64,000 nucleotides of DNA from Paucisalibacillus globulus (GTDB taxonomy: Bacteria > Bacillota > Bacilli > Bacillales > Amphibacillaceae): assembly GCF_900184735.1 (NCBI RefSeq), contig NZ_LT855395.1:349374-413373 (forward strand), given 5' to 3'. The notes under the pieces are model-generated. The model was not told the DNA's origin and ran no database searches. It saw only the letters and a program-made list of their open reading frames with translations. A program made the position numbers and the translations under genes. The first letter of the stretch is position 1. Every line of letters starts with the position of its first letter. Shown in pieces: positions 33,698 to 43,002 of this stretch.

Positions 33698-33913
33698 ACT
33701 TGTTGTCATAGACATTTTGACTCGATTTCTTCTCAAAGTGTCCTTGAGACTTGTTATCATAGACATTTTGGCTGGATTTCTGCTATAAATGTTCATGAGA
33801 CCTGTTCTCAGATACATTTTGACTCGTTTTCTTCTATAAATGTTCATGAGACCTGTTCTCGGAGACATTTTGACTCGACTCCTTTTATAAATGTTCATGA
33901 AACTGGTTTTTAG
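33697..33913. repeat. 51-bp tandem repeat array, four copies
   Basis: Units of 51 bp begin at 33697, 33748, 33799 and 33850 (GACTTGTT / GACCTGTTCTC starts), then a partial fifth. Each contains ACATTTTGACTCG-like sequence and an end (AAATGTTCATGA or AAAGTGTCCTTGA) that pairs with the ACATTT part of the same or next unit, so the RNA could form serial hairpins. The first unit covers the sirtuin stop codon. No gene is supported in 33698-34048; the open minus-strand frame here is a by-product of the repeat. Confidence 0.8.
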
Positions 33914-34011
33914 TGGGGAGGGTGGGAGTATGATAAGTGTAGTTTCATCAATGACAATAAGTTTTAATCCTTCTAAATCTTTTACAAACTTCCTCCCACC
34001 CACATAAGGAA

Positions 34012-34044
34012 AAGAAAAACAGGAACGCGGTAAGCGCTCCTGTT
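34012..34044 (-). terminator. Terminator of the ABC transporter operon
   Basis: On the minus strand AACAGGAGCGC / GCGTTCCTGTT (short loop) is followed by TTTCTTTTCC. It lies directly after the ATPase gene. Confidence 0.8.
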
Positions 34045-34048
34045 ATCA

Positions 34049-34843
34049 TCATCCCAACACAGCACGGTCACTTTCAAACTGTTCTCCGCGTATTCGTTGG
34101 AATTCTTTTAATAGATCCTCAATGGTTAGATTTTGTTTCTTTTCGCCATTGATGTCTAATATAATTTGTCCTTTGTCCATCATGATTAAACGATTCCCTA
34201 AATCAAGTGCTTGTTGCATGTTATGGGTTACCATTAATGTGGTTAATTCATGTTCATCTACAACCTTCTTGGTAAGGTTCGTAATCAATTCGGCACGTGC
34301 TGGGTCAAGTGCAGCAGTATGTTCATCAAGTAAAAGAATGTTAGGATTAGTGAAGGTTGCCATCAATAAGGAAAGGGCTTGGCGTTCTCCACCGGACAAT
34401 AACCCGACCTTAGCGTTCAGACGGTCTTCTAATCCCAGATTCAATGTACGCAAATGCTCTTTGAATTCAGCTTTACGCTGCTTGGTAACACCTGGCTTTA
34501 ATTTTCTTTTTCTGATTCGAGAATAGGCCATTGCTAAGTTCTCTTCAATGGTCATGGAAGGTGCAGTACCAGCCATCGGATCCTGAAACACACGCCCAAT
34601 GTAAGCCGAACGCTTAAATTCAGGTAGCATTGTGACATCCTTTTCTGAGATAATCACTTCACCGATATCGGGTACTAAGTTTCCAGAGATTACATTCATA
34701 AGAGTAGATTTTCCGGCTCCATTACTTCCGATAACTGTTACAAATTCACCTTTATGGAGTTCAAGATTAATCCCTTGTAATGCCTTCTTTTCATCGGGAG
34801 TACCTTCATTAAATGTAATGGCGACGTCTTTTACATGTAGCAT
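34049..34843 (-). CDS. ABC transporter ATP-binding protein (TrpZ-like)
   Basis: This 264-residue protein starts at ATG 34843 because AAAGGAGG is 9 bases upstream; the open frame begins 3 codons earlier inside the preceding stop region. Walker A GSNGAGKST, signature LSGGERQAL, Walker B ILLLDEHTAALDP (Glu kept in DEH) and H-loop VTHNMQ are present. It belongs with the permease and DUF534-type binding protein as a full importer, as in TrpXYZ of streptococci. Confidence 0.85.
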   Translation of the reverse strand: MLHVKDVAITFNEGTPDEKKALQGINLELHKGEFVTVIGSNGAGKSTLMNVISGNLVPDIGEVIISEKDVTMLPEFKRSAYIGRVFQDPMAGTAPSMTIEENLAMAYSRIRKRKLKPGVTKQRKAEFKEHLRTLNLGLEDRLNAKVGLLSGGERQALSLLMATFTNPNILLLDEHTAALDPARAELITNLTKKVVDEHELTTLMVTHNMQQALDLGNRLIMMDKGQIILDINGEKKQNLTIEDLLKEFQRIRGEQFESDRAVLG

Positions 34844-34844
34844 T

Positions 34845-35825
34845 TTATGCACCCTCCTTTAATCCCGCAAGAGCAGCGCGCTTTTGTAATCGGCGCTTCT
34901 TATCTTTACGAGCTTGAATAATTCTAGGTGCTATAAGAGCTACCATTACAATAAATGCAGTTATCATTTTCATGTCCCCAGTTTCCAGGAAATCAACGCG
35001 AAGGGCTAAGGTAACGACCATACGATACACGATTGCTCCCCCGATGACCGCGATGGTAGCAATAGCGATGGTTTTTTTACCAAACAATGCCTCCCCAATA
35101 ATAACGGATGCTAATCCGATAACAATCATCCCAATTCCCATGGATACATCAGCAAAACCGCCAATTTGGGCAATCAGGGCACCACTTAACGCAACCATCG
35201 CATTGGAGATTCCTACTCCTAATACAATTAGGTTATCTGTATTTGCCGAAAGACTACGAATCATTTTTTGGTTATCTCCAGTTGCACGTAATGCTAAGCC
35301 AACTTCTGTTTTCAAGAAATAATCAGTAAAGAATTTAATTCCTAGCGTTACGATTATCATGAAAAATACAATGACCCATGTAGCTGGAGCTCGTTCTGAT
35401 CCCAGTGCAGTAAAAATGCCATTAAAGAAACTATCGATACCAGCAGGCCATATATCACGAAGCTGGGAGAAGATAGTTGGACTATTGTGTAAGGAAACTG
35501 TAGGTGAATCCATAATACGTAGATTAATAGAATATAATGCAATCATCATTAAGATTCCCGATAATAAAGCATTAATTTTTCCTTTAGTATGCAGTAGCCC
35601 AGTAATGCAACCAGCAATAAATCCTGCAACAATTGCCATTAATGTCGCAATAACAGGTGAAACTCCATTAGAAATGGATATTGCCGCAACTCCGGCACCA
35701 GTTACAAAACTACCGTCTACCGTTAAATCAGGGAAGTCCAATACTCGGAAGGTCAAATATACCCCTAAAGCCATGATTGCATAGATAATTCCAGATTCAA
35801 CTGCGCCAAATAATGCTAAAGCCAA
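34845..35825 (-). CDS. ABC transporter permease (TrpY-like)
   Basis: This 326-residue protein has about eight helices in the arrangement of branched-chain-type permeases: GIIYAIMALGVYLTFRVLDFPDLTVDGSF at the N-terminus and LRATGDNQKMIRSLSANTDNLIVLGVGISNAM in the middle. The C-terminus is Arg/Lys-rich. The binding-protein gene lies 125 bases upstream, separated by a hairpin. It translocates the substrate bound by the lipoprotein. Confidence 0.85.
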   Translation of the reverse strand: MALALFGAVESGIIYAIMALGVYLTFRVLDFPDLTVDGSFVTGAGVAAISISNGVSPVIATLMAIVAGFIAGCITGLLHTKGKINALLSGILMMIALYSINLRIMDSPTVSLHNSPTIFSQLRDIWPAGIDSFFNGIFTALGSERAPATWVIVFFMIIVTLGIKFFTDYFLKTEVGLALRATGDNQKMIRSLSANTDNLIVLGVGISNAMVALSGALIAQIGGFADVSMGIGMIVIGLASVIIGEALFGKKTIAIATIAVIGGAIVYRMVVTLALRVDFLETGDMKMITAFIVMVALIAPRIIQARKDKKRRLQKRAALAGLKEGA

Positions 35826-35892
35826 TTTTCATTTACCTCCTCTTCCACCTATCCATTTGGACAAATGTGGAAATTAACTCCTTTAGAATAGA

Positions 35893-35916
35893 GAAGCAGG
35901 CCATCTAGCCTGCTTC
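35893..35916 (-). terminator. Intra-operon hairpin between binding-protein and permease genes
   Basis: GAAGCAGGC / GCCTGCTTC, a perfect 9-bp stem with a 6-base loop and no strong T tract. Such processing or partial-termination hairpins keep binding-protein mRNA in excess. Confidence 0.6.
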
Positions 35917-35950
35917 ATGTTTGGACTTATAGGGTACATCCGTTTCTAAA

Positions 35951-36958
35951 TTACTCAGCTGTTTCTACAAATTGAGCATCTTCATCCCAATCAGCATTCC
36001 ATTCAATACCTTGTTCTTCAGCAGCTTCTTTGTTGATGAATAATTGAATTTCTGGTGGATACTCGACAGGAATATCTTTCGTTGATTTACCATCTTTTAG
36101 GATCTCAACTGCCATCTCACCAGTACGTTTACCAATGGTAAAGTAATCAATACCAAATGTTACAAATCCACCCTTTGCAAGTGAATCTGGCTCACCAACA
36201 ACTAATGGAATGTCTTGTTCATTAGCAACCGCAACAACACTTTCAAGTGCAGATACTACCATGTTATCCGTAACAATATAGAATAAATCAACTTCACTAA
36301 CTAATGACTGTGCTGCTTGTTGAACTTCAGAAGAGTTCCCTACAGTACGTTCTTCAAAAGTTAAAGAAGTACCTTCACCAGCAGCTTTTACTGCTTCGAT
36401 TTGTGTAACAGAGTTAGATTCACCAGCGTTATAAATTAAACCAACTGATGCATCAGGGAAATACGTATCAATGAATTTAACTGTCTCTTGAATGGCATCT
36501 GGATGAAGATCCACAACACCGGTAATGTTTTCACCTGGTTTATCCATTGCTTCTACTATTCCTGACTCAACGGCATCGGTAACAGATGTGAAAAGTACCG
36601 GAATATCTGTTGCATCTTTAGTAGCCTCAAGTGCAGATAGTGCTGCAGGTGTAGAGTTTGCAAAAATAAGATCTACGTTATCCGCAACAAATCCATCCGA
36701 GATTGGCTTAAGATTGTTTTGATCTCCTTGGGCACTTTGGTAATCATATTCTACATCAAGACCAGCTTCTTCTAGAGCAGCTTTGAAACCTTCGAAAGCT
36801 TTGTCCAACGATGGATGTTCAACAATTTGTGAAGCACCAATCTTATACGTCTTTCCACCATCACCATCTGAACTATCCCCATTTGAACTTGAACCACATG
36901 CTGCTAATACAACTAAACTAATGATTCCTATGACTAAAACTTGAAGTCCTCTTTTCAT
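35951..36958 (-). CDS. ABC transporter substrate-binding lipoprotein (DUF534/TrpX-like)
   Basis: This 335-residue protein has a lipoprotein signal peptide with the lipobox LAAC at about residues 18-21 followed by a Ser/Gly linker. The mature part has the ABC_sub_bind features: YKIGASQIVEHPSLDKAFEGF, IFANSTPAALSALEATKDIPVLFTSVTD, VVDLHPDAIQ and VGEPDSLAKGGFVTFGIDYFTIGKRTGEMAVEIL. Members of this family bind aromatic amino acids (tryptophan in TrpX); here the ligand is unproved. It is first in its operon behind a good promoter. Confidence 0.85.
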   Translation of the reverse strand: MKRGLQVLVIGIISLVVLAACGSSSNGDSSDGDGGKTYKIGASQIVEHPSLDKAFEGFKAALEEAGLDVEYDYQSAQGDQNNLKPISDGFVADNVDLIFANSTPAALSALEATKDATDIPVLFTSVTDAVESGIVEAMDKPGENITGVVDLHPDAIQETVKFIDTYFPDASVGLIYNAGESNSVTQIEAVKAAGEGTSLTFEERTVGNSSEVQQAAQSLVSEVDLFYIVTDNMVVSALESVVAVANEQDIPLVVGEPDSLAKGGFVTFGIDYFTIGKRTGEMAVEILKDGKSTKDIPVEYPPEIQLFINKEAAEEQGIEWNADWDEDAQFVETAE

Positions 36959-37007
36959 TTCTGTACTCCCCCTTATTCTCCACTAATCTGAAACTATAAT
37001 TTGAGAA

Positions 37008-37035
37008 ATTATAACATACTGTAAACTCTAGTCAA
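37008..37035 (-). promoter_or_regulatory. Promoter of the ABC transporter operon
   Basis: On the minus strand TTGACT (37030-37035), 16 bp, and a perfect TATAAT (37008-37013). Confidence 0.8.
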
Positions 37036-37062
37036 GCCTATTTTTTGATAATTCTTTAATTT

Positions 37063-37076
37063 TGGAAACGCTTACC
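37063..37076. promoter_or_regulatory. Possible cre (CcpA) site
   Basis: TGGAAACGCTTACC matches the catabolite-responsive element TGWAARCGYTWNCW at all but two positions. It lies about 30 bases upstream of the ABC operon promoter and just after the E1 beta gene. Either unit could be affected. Confidence 0.3.
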
Positions 37077-37134
37077 CCTAAGTCCTTCAAAGTATTTAGA
37101 CAATAAAAATAATTTTCTATAATTACCTCCTTTT

Positions 37135-38145
37135 CTAAAAGTTAATTACTTTTTCAATTCCTTTTAAAATTCTTTCTGGTGTTGGAAGATAATGATTCTC
37201 TAAACTGGAGAAAGGAACTGGAACATCAAATCCTGTCACTCTTTCTATTGGAGCCTTTAAATACAGAAAAGATGTATCATTGATAATAGATACAATATCA
37301 TTTCCCAAGCCTCCAGTTCTTGGTGCTTCATGTATGACAACTGCTCTACCTGTCTTTTTGACAGATTCGGCAATTAGTCCCTCATCAATTGGATATAGCG
37401 TTCTAAGGTCGATTACCTCACAGCTAATCCCATTTTCCTTTGCCTGTTTCGCAACTTTTTCCACTAATGGAACCATTGCTCCCCAGGTGATTAATGTTAC
37501 ATCTTCACCTTCTATTCGCCTTTTTCCTTTTCCTATCTCAATCGTATAGTAATCGGTTGGAACTTCTTCACGAAATGAACGGTAGCTATGCATTGGTTCC
37601 ATATAGAGAACTGGATCGGGATCCTCTACTGCAGCGATAAGTAATCCCTTCGCATCATATGGTGTTGCTGGACAAACAACTTTTATTCCCGGCATATGTG
37701 TAAATAAACTTTCTGCACTATCCGAGTGAATCTCCGGTGCACGAACCCCAGCACCATATGGAGCACGTATGACCATTGGAACGGAGAATCGTCCCATGGT
37801 ACGCATTCTAATTCGAGATGCATGTGTCATAATTTGGTCATATGCTGGATAGATAAACCCCATAAATTGAATCTCGGCAATTGGCTTCATACCATTCACC
37901 GCAAGTCCAATGGAAGTCCCAATAATTCCTGATTCCGATAAAGGCGTGTCAATAACACGGTCATCACCAAATATTTCTTGTAGCCCATCCGTTGCCCGAA
38001 ACACCCCTCCGTTTTTCCCGACATCTTCTCCTAGAATTAACGTAGTTTCATCACGTTCTAGAACGGTCTTCATCCCATCATTTATTGCTTGAATTAGGGT
38101 AATATTCTTTGTCGCAATCTTTGTTTCTGTCATGTTGCTTGTCAT
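37135..38145 (-). CDS. 2-oxoacid dehydrogenase E1 beta subunit
   Basis: This 336-residue protein has the transketolase central and C-terminal domains: LILGEDVGKNGGVFRATDGLQEIFGDDRVIDTPLSE, EIQFMGFIYPAYDQI, RAPYGAGVRAPEIHSDSAES and VIHEAPRTGGLGNDI. It binds thiamine diphosphate at the interface with the alpha subunit. It is 1 base from the alpha gene. No E2 or E3 gene is adjacent, so it either uses components encoded elsewhere or acts with a different acceptor. The exact oxoacid is unknown. Confidence 0.85.
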   Translation of the reverse strand: MTSNMTETKIATKNITLIQAINDGMKTVLERDETTLILGEDVGKNGGVFRATDGLQEIFGDDRVIDTPLSESGIIGTSIGLAVNGMKPIAEIQFMGFIYPAYDQIMTHASRIRMRTMGRFSVPMVIRAPYGAGVRAPEIHSDSAESLFTHMPGIKVVCPATPYDAKGLLIAAVEDPDPVLYMEPMHSYRSFREEVPTDYYTIEIGKGKRRIEGEDVTLITWGAMVPLVEKVAKQAKENGISCEVIDLRTLYPIDEGLIAESVKKTGRAVVIHEAPRTGGLGNDIVSIINDTSFLYLKAPIERVTGFDVPVPFSSLENHYLPTPERILKGIEKVINF

Positions 38146-38146
38146 A

Positions 38147-39202
38147 TTACTTCCCCCTTAACAATTGCAGATAAGTATCTTTTTGACTTGCTAATTGATT
38201 TGGAAGCTCTGCAAATACATGATCAAATATATCTTCTACATTTGCCTTCGGATAGGACTCCATTTCTTTTACAGCTGCTTCAATTTCCTTCTCCACCTCT
38301 TGATGGATGTTTGCAGCAAAATCCTCATCCCAAAAACCTTCATTTTTCATAAATCGCTCGAATCGAACGATAGGATCCACAATATCTTGCCCTAATTCCT
38401 TTGGACGATATTTTGTTGGGTCGTCTGCAGTAGTATGGGCACCAGTGCGCCATGTCACTGCTTCTATTAAGGTTGGACCTTCTCCATTTCTAGCTCGATT
38501 AACCGCCTTTTGCATTTCAAAATAAACAGCAAAAAAGTCGTTTCCATCTACACGAACACTAGGAATCTCATAAGCTATCCCTTTTTGAGCTATGGTCTTC
38601 GAATTCATTTGTCTTTCAAATGGAACTGAAATAGCGTAACCATTATTTTGGTTAAAAAATATGGTTGGTGTTTGAAATACACTTGCGAAGTTCAGCCCCT
38701 CATGAAAATCCCCTTCTGATGTTGCACCATCACCGAAATAGGCAATGGCAATATTCTTGGTACCCTTTCGTTTTTCTGCCCAGGAAGCACCTGTGGCATG
38801 AAGTAATTGAGTTGCGATTGGTACCGCAGCAGGGAAAATTCTTTTACCATCTGGCGGAACACAACCTTCTAATCTACCATTCCAATATAGAAATGTGCGA
38901 GTCATATTAGCCCCAAATGTTAACATGGCCCCATGATCTCGATATGTAGGAAATAACCAATCCTCTTCTCCTAGTGCAAGTGCACTCCCGACCTGTGCAG
39001 CCTCTTGCCCTTCAAAAGGTGGATAGGTTCCAATTCTTCCTTGTCGCTGTAAGCTTTTAGCCTTCTTATCAAATGTACGGATACGGTACATGTGATAATA
39101 TGCTGTTTGTACTAAATCTTGGTCAATCAATTCCCGTTCACTTGCCATAACCAAATTCCCTTGATCATCGATTACCTTTTTCATTGGAAATGATTCTACC
39201 AT
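38147..39202 (-). CDS. 2-oxoacid dehydrogenase E1 alpha subunit
   Basis: This 351-residue protein starts at ATG 39202 (GGAGG upstream); the longer frame has no ribosome site. The thiamine diphosphate motif is GDGATSEGDFHEGLNFASVFQTPTIFFNQNN. GQEAAQVGSALAL and TYPPFEGQ resemble branched-chain and acetoin/pyruvate E1 alpha proteins. With the neighbour E1 beta it would decarboxylate a 2-oxoacid. It lies at the distal end of the phenylacetate island, 150 bases from the FMN enzyme gene, so the operon link is uncertain. Confidence 0.85.
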   Translation of the reverse strand: MVESFPMKKVIDDQGNLVMASERELIDQDLVQTAYYHMYRIRTFDKKAKSLQRQGRIGTYPPFEGQEAAQVGSALALGEEDWLFPTYRDHGAMLTFGANMTRTFLYWNGRLEGCVPPDGKRIFPAAVPIATQLLHATGASWAEKRKGTKNIAIAYFGDGATSEGDFHEGLNFASVFQTPTIFFNQNNGYAISVPFERQMNSKTIAQKGIAYEIPSVRVDGNDFFAVYFEMQKAVNRARNGEGPTLIEAVTWRTGAHTTADDPTKYRPKELGQDIVDPIVRFERFMKNEGFWDEDFAANIHQEVEKEIEAAVKEMESYPKANVEDIFDHVFAELPNQLASQKDTYLQLLRGK

Positions 39203-39351
39203 CAATAAACCTCCAATACTCTCTAGTAAACTAACATCTTTCTTCATCCTATAACTTTAGAATTAGGTAAATCGACGTATTATTAACGTCATTTTATCAC
39301 TGCGCCCATGCTCGGTCAATGAAGTATTTTGAAAAGTTTAAATTTTATAAA

Positions 39352-40320
39352 TCAATTAGTTTGTGTAACTAACGCAAGTAATGTTGCACCTATTTTCATA
39401 CGGTTATTTGCTGTTTTCATCATATCTTCTACTAATTCTTTCACGGAAGGTATATCGTGTATTAACCCTGCGACCTGTCCGCTATTTAAGAATCCCTGAC
39501 GCAAATCTCCCTTAATCGCTCCAAGTACATGATGTTTTTCAGAAGTGAGTTTTCCAAAGTCTTGTAAACTTACTCCATTCTTCTCCTGTTCTACTATTTC
39601 CTGTACATAGGTAGTATTCAGGACCCTTCTTATTCTCCCAAGACTTCTTCCAATAATAACGGCATCCGTTCCACTAGCTTCTAACAGCTGCTCTTTATAG
39701 CTGTTGTGAAATGGTGCTTCTTTAGTAGCTATAAACCGTGTACCGATTTGAACCCCTTCTGCCCCAAGCATTAATGCAGCCGCAAGACCGTTACCGTCAC
39801 CCACTCCTCCGGCAGCAACAACGGGAATTTTCACCTTTTGAGCAACTTGAGGAACTAGTGTAAATGTAGTGAGTTCATATGGAGAATTAATTCCTGCCGC
39901 TTCATAGCCCTCTGCTACCACAATATCTGCACCAGCCTCTTCCGCCTTCAATGCGTGCTTCACGGAAGCAACAATGGCAAGTACCACCTTCCCGTGTTCA
40001 TGAAGTACAGGAATAAATGGCGCAGGATTACCGGCAGATAGCGAAATTACGGGTATGTCATGCTTAATAGCTAGATCAATTAATTGCTCTACATGAGGGG
40101 AAACATTAATGGCAATATTCAAGGCGAATGGTTTACTGGTTAAATCTTTAGTCTGGAGAATAATTCTTTCTACTTGCTCCCCCGACATTGTTCCGCAACC
40201 AATTGTCCCTAACCCACCTGCTTCAGATACCGCAGCTGCAAGCTTTGCGTTCGAAATATTCCCCATACCACCTTGAATAATTGGATATGGAATGTTTAAT
40301 AGCTTCGTTACCCGGTTCAT
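39352..40320 (-). CDS. FMN-dependent nitronate monooxygenase / FabK-like oxidoreductase
   Basis: This 322-residue TIM-barrel protein starts at ATG 40320 behind GGAGG. It has YPIIQGGMGNISNAKLAAAVSEAGGLGTIG, VVAEGYEAAGINSPYE and PVVAAGGVGDGNGLAAALMLGAEGVQIGTRFIATKE, the family's flavin sites. The catalytic His of the usual EA-GGH motif is absent (AAGINS here), so neither true nitronate oxidation nor enoyl reduction is certain. It is 13 bases from the enoyl-CoA hydratase gene upstream, suggesting a role on CoA intermediates. Confidence 0.75.
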   Translation of the reverse strand: MNRVTKLLNIPYPIIQGGMGNISNAKLAAAVSEAGGLGTIGCGTMSGEQVERIILQTKDLTSKPFALNIAINVSPHVEQLIDLAIKHDIPVISLSAGNPAPFIPVLHEHGKVVLAIVASVKHALKAEEAGADIVVAEGYEAAGINSPYELTTFTLVPQVAQKVKIPVVAAGGVGDGNGLAAALMLGAEGVQIGTRFIATKEAPFHNSYKEQLLEASGTDAVIIGRSLGRIRRVLNTTYVQEIVEQEKNGVSLQDFGKLTSEKHHVLGAIKGDLRQGFLNSGQVAGLIHDIPSVKELVEDMMKTANNRMKIGATLLALVTQTN

Positions 40321-40333
40321 GTGTATACCTCCA

Positions 40334-41110
40334 TTATTCCCCTTTAAAAATAGGTGCTCTCTTTTCACTAAATGCTTGTAAAGCTTCTAATCTATCTTTT
40401 GTCGGAATGGTCAGTTCATATGCTTTTGATTCAAGATCTAAACCCGTTTTCAAGTCGGTATTCATTCCAACAGAAATCGCGTACTTGGCCTGTGTTACCG
40501 CTACTGGACCATTCTTGAGTATTCTGTTCGCTAGCGCCTCGCATTCCTCTAATAAGGAGTCCTTTTCTACTACCTTCAAAATTATGCCGAGTTCCAACGC
40601 TTCCTCAGCGGTAATCTTTTTCGCTGTTAGAATCAGTTCTTTCGCCTTCATCTCCCCAATCAATCTCGGTAAGCGTTGTGTACCACCTGCACCCGGGATT
40701 ATGGCCCAACTGGTTTCGGTTAACCCCATGCTTGCTTCTTTAATAGCTATCGTAAAATCACAAGCTAACATGAGTTCGAATCCACCACCAAAACAGTATC
40801 CATTAACCGCGGCAATGGTTGGTTGAGGTAGATTAGCAATGGCATCAAAGCAATCACGTATGGCTTTGACATTTCTCCTTACTTGTGGCTCTGTTAAAGT
40901 CTTTCGTTCTTTTAAATCCGCACCGGAACTAAAAGACTTTTCACCTGTGCCGGTTATGATTACTGCGCGGATATCTTTGTCTAGATGGATTTGTTGGATG
41001 GTCTCTTGGAGTTCTGATAGCATTTGATAATTGAATGCGTTGAGTGCTTCTTTTCGGTTTAGTGTGATGTAGGCGATATGATGTTGTTTGTGATATAGAA
41101 TGGTTTGCAT
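40334..41110 (-). CDS. Enoyl-CoA hydratase/isomerase family protein
   Basis: This 258-residue crotonase has the oxyanion-hole segments EKSFSSGADLKE and INPQP-type NGYCFGGGFELMLACDFTIA, and EASMGLTETSWAIIPGAGGTQRLPRLIG, which holds a catalytic Glu. It is separated from the thiolase gene by a 700-bp composite repeat, and followed by the FMN enzyme gene. A role in hydrating or isomerising an unsaturated acyl-CoA is likely; the exact substrate is open. Confidence 0.85.
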   Translation of the reverse strand: MQTILYHKQHHIAYITLNRKEALNAFNYQMLSELQETIQQIHLDKDIRAVIITGTGEKSFSSGADLKERKTLTEPQVRRNVKAIRDCFDAIANLPQPTIAAVNGYCFGGGFELMLACDFTIAIKEASMGLTETSWAIIPGAGGTQRLPRLIGEMKAKELILTAKKITAEEALELGIILKVVEKDSLLEECEALANRILKNGPVAVTQAKYAISVGMNTDLKTGLDLESKAYELTIPTKDRLEALQAFSEKRAPIFKGE

Positions 41111-41174
41111 TGGATCACTCCTTTCTTGCTATGTCCGCTTTATTGGTTCATTTACTGTTATTAGCTGATTATTT

Positions 41175-41770
41175 TGAATGCTTTTGAGTTTCACGATTAT
41201 TTATATTTGGGAGCAACATACCCGCTACGGAAATACACTCCGCTTTCCGCGGGCGGCTGGTGAGCCTCCTCAGAGCTAAAGCTCTTGCGGGGTCTCACCG
41301 ATGCCTATCCTCCCGCAGGACAAGGAACGCTACGAAAGCGATACATCGCACGCAGAAAAAGTGATTTTCTTTTTCAAGGAGTCTCCGTGTATTTCCTTCG
41401 CTAGTAACAATTGAAAAAGCTTTTAGAATATCTTAATTGATTAACATGATTCAATAACAAACAATAACCAGAAATCCAAACTAGCGCAGGCAGAATACGT
41501 AGACTCCTCGAAAATAAAGAGCAATTTTCTTCGTGCGATGATTATGCTGCCGATTTCTTCCTTGTCCTGCGGGAATAGCACGTGTCCGAAGACCCCTAGG
41601 GAGGCGAACTTTCCTCGAGGAGGCTTAGGCCGGCCCACGGCAAGGTAGACACTGCGACGGTCTTTTCGAGCAGATGTCGCCCCTGTGCTGACAGTAAAAG
41701 CGGAGTATTCTGCCGGAGCGTTAGCATCAAGCTTCGCATAATCTAATAATGTTAGTGCACAGTATCTTTC
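41175..41770. repeat. Composite repeat element, copy 2 (A forward, B reverse)
   Basis: Unit A 41208-41404 (plus) and unit B 41480-41722 (minus) lie tail to tail around a 75-bp spacer. B here carries the extra module with CAGATGTCGCCCCTGTGCTG that in copies 1 and 3 sits in A. It occupies the whole gap between the thiolase and enoyl-CoA hydratase genes and so splits the paa island. No gene is supported in 41111-41805. Confidence 0.8.
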
Positions 41771-41805
41771 AATTTACCTTCTATAAGGCTGTCATTTTTA
41801 AACCG

Positions 41806-43002
41806 CTACAAACCCTCGACAATCACGGAGATTCCTTGACCGACTCCGATACACATGGTTGCTAAGCCGTATTGGACTTTTCGCTTTTTCATTTCATGTA
41901 CCAGGGTTGTTAATATTCTTGCACCACTTGCTCCTAAAGGATGGCCGAAGGCAATGGCACCTCCGTTGACATTGACAATTTCGGTATCTAGTTCAAGTTG
42001 GTGGATGCATTCTAGTGATTGGGATGCGAATGCTTCATTTAATTCTACTAATCCAATTTCAGATATGGATAGACCGGCACGCTTCATTGCCTTTCTTGAT
42101 GCATGAATCGGGCCTAACCCCATCACAGCTGGTTCCACCCCAGCTGTTGCACTGGTTACATAGCGAGCCAATGGTTTTAATCCTAATTCCTTTGCTTTAT
42201 CAGCACTCATTAAGAGTAGCGCTGATGCTCCGTCATTCACCCCAGATGCGTTACCGGCTGTTATCGTGCCGTTATCAAATAGTGGTCTTAACTTGCTAAG
42301 TTTCTCCATCGATGTCTCTGGACGAGGATGCTCATCTCGATCCACACGTATTTCATTTCCTTTTTTGTCTTGATAAATTACCGGAACTAGCTCATCTGCA
42401 AATTGATTATTTTCCATTGATTTTTGCGCACGCATTTGACTTTCATATGCGAATGCATCTTGTTCTTCACGACTAATCCCATATCTTGTTGCTACATTTT
42501 CTGCTGTCTGTGGCATGGAATCAGTGCCATACATTTTCTCTAAATTTGGATTGACAAATCTCCAGCCAATCGTTGTATCATAAAGCTCCATATTCCCTCT
42601 CGGAAATTCTTTATTAGGTTTTGCCATTACGAGCGGAGCACGGGTCATACTCTCGGTACCCCCAGCGATAAACACATCACCTTCACCTACTGCAATAGCA
42701 CGCGCAGCATACATTACAGCATCTAAACCCGACCCACACAAACGATTTATGGTTGTTCCCCCAACCTCAATTGGGAGTCCAGCTAATAGGGCAGACATTC
42801 TAGCAACATTTCTATTATCTTCACCCGCTTGATTGGCATTACCTAAAACCACCTCTTCAATCTCTTCTCGTGGAATTGGATTTCTGTCTACTAGTGCTTT
42901 AATAACTATCGCACCTAAATCATCTGGGCGAATACTTTTTAGGGCCCCTTTATATCGACCGATAGGTGTTCTTACTGCATCTACAATAACAACTTCTCTC
43001 AT
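41806..43002 (-). CDS. Acetyl-CoA acyltransferase (PaaJ-type thiolase)
   Basis: This 398-residue thiolase has the nucleophilic Cys in [11 protein letters not shown], the His in [20 protein letters not shown] and the second Cys in [33 protein letters not shown] matches beta-ketoadipyl-CoA thiolases. In the phenylacetate pathway it splits 3-oxoadipyl-CoA into succinyl-CoA and acetyl-CoA, and 2,3-didehydroadipyl-type intermediates. Its ATG overlaps the hydroxyacyl-CoA dehydrogenase stop by 4 bases. Confidence 0.88.
   Translation of the reverse strand: MREVVIVDAVRTPIGRYKGALKSIRPDDLGAIVIKALVDRNPIPREEIEEVVLGNANQAGEDNRNVARMSALLAGLPIEVGGTTINRLCGSGLDAVMYAARAIAVGEGDVFIAGGTESMTRAPLVMAKPNKEFPRGNMELYDTTIGWRFVNPNLEKMYGTDSMPQTAENVATRYGISREEQDAFAYESQMRAQKSMENNQFADELVPVIYQDKKGNEIRVDRDEHPRPETSMEKLSKLRPLFDNGTITAGNASGVNDGASALLLMSADKAKELGLKPLARYVTSATAGVEPAVMGLGPIHASRKAMKRAGLSISEIGLVELNEAFASQSLECIHQLELDTEIVNVNGGAIAFGHPLGASGARILTTLVHEMKKRKVQYGLATMCIGVGQGISVIVEGL

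Noticed and set aside
33686..34003. 105-codon minus-strand frame with repeated MNIYxRxRVKM
   Set aside because: The peptide repeat is the translation of the 51-bp DNA repeat (a multiple of three), with no ribosome site; better explained as a non-coding array.
40281..40826. 181-codon plus-strand frame
   Set aside because: It is antisense to the enoyl-CoA hydratase gene, whose motifs are clear.
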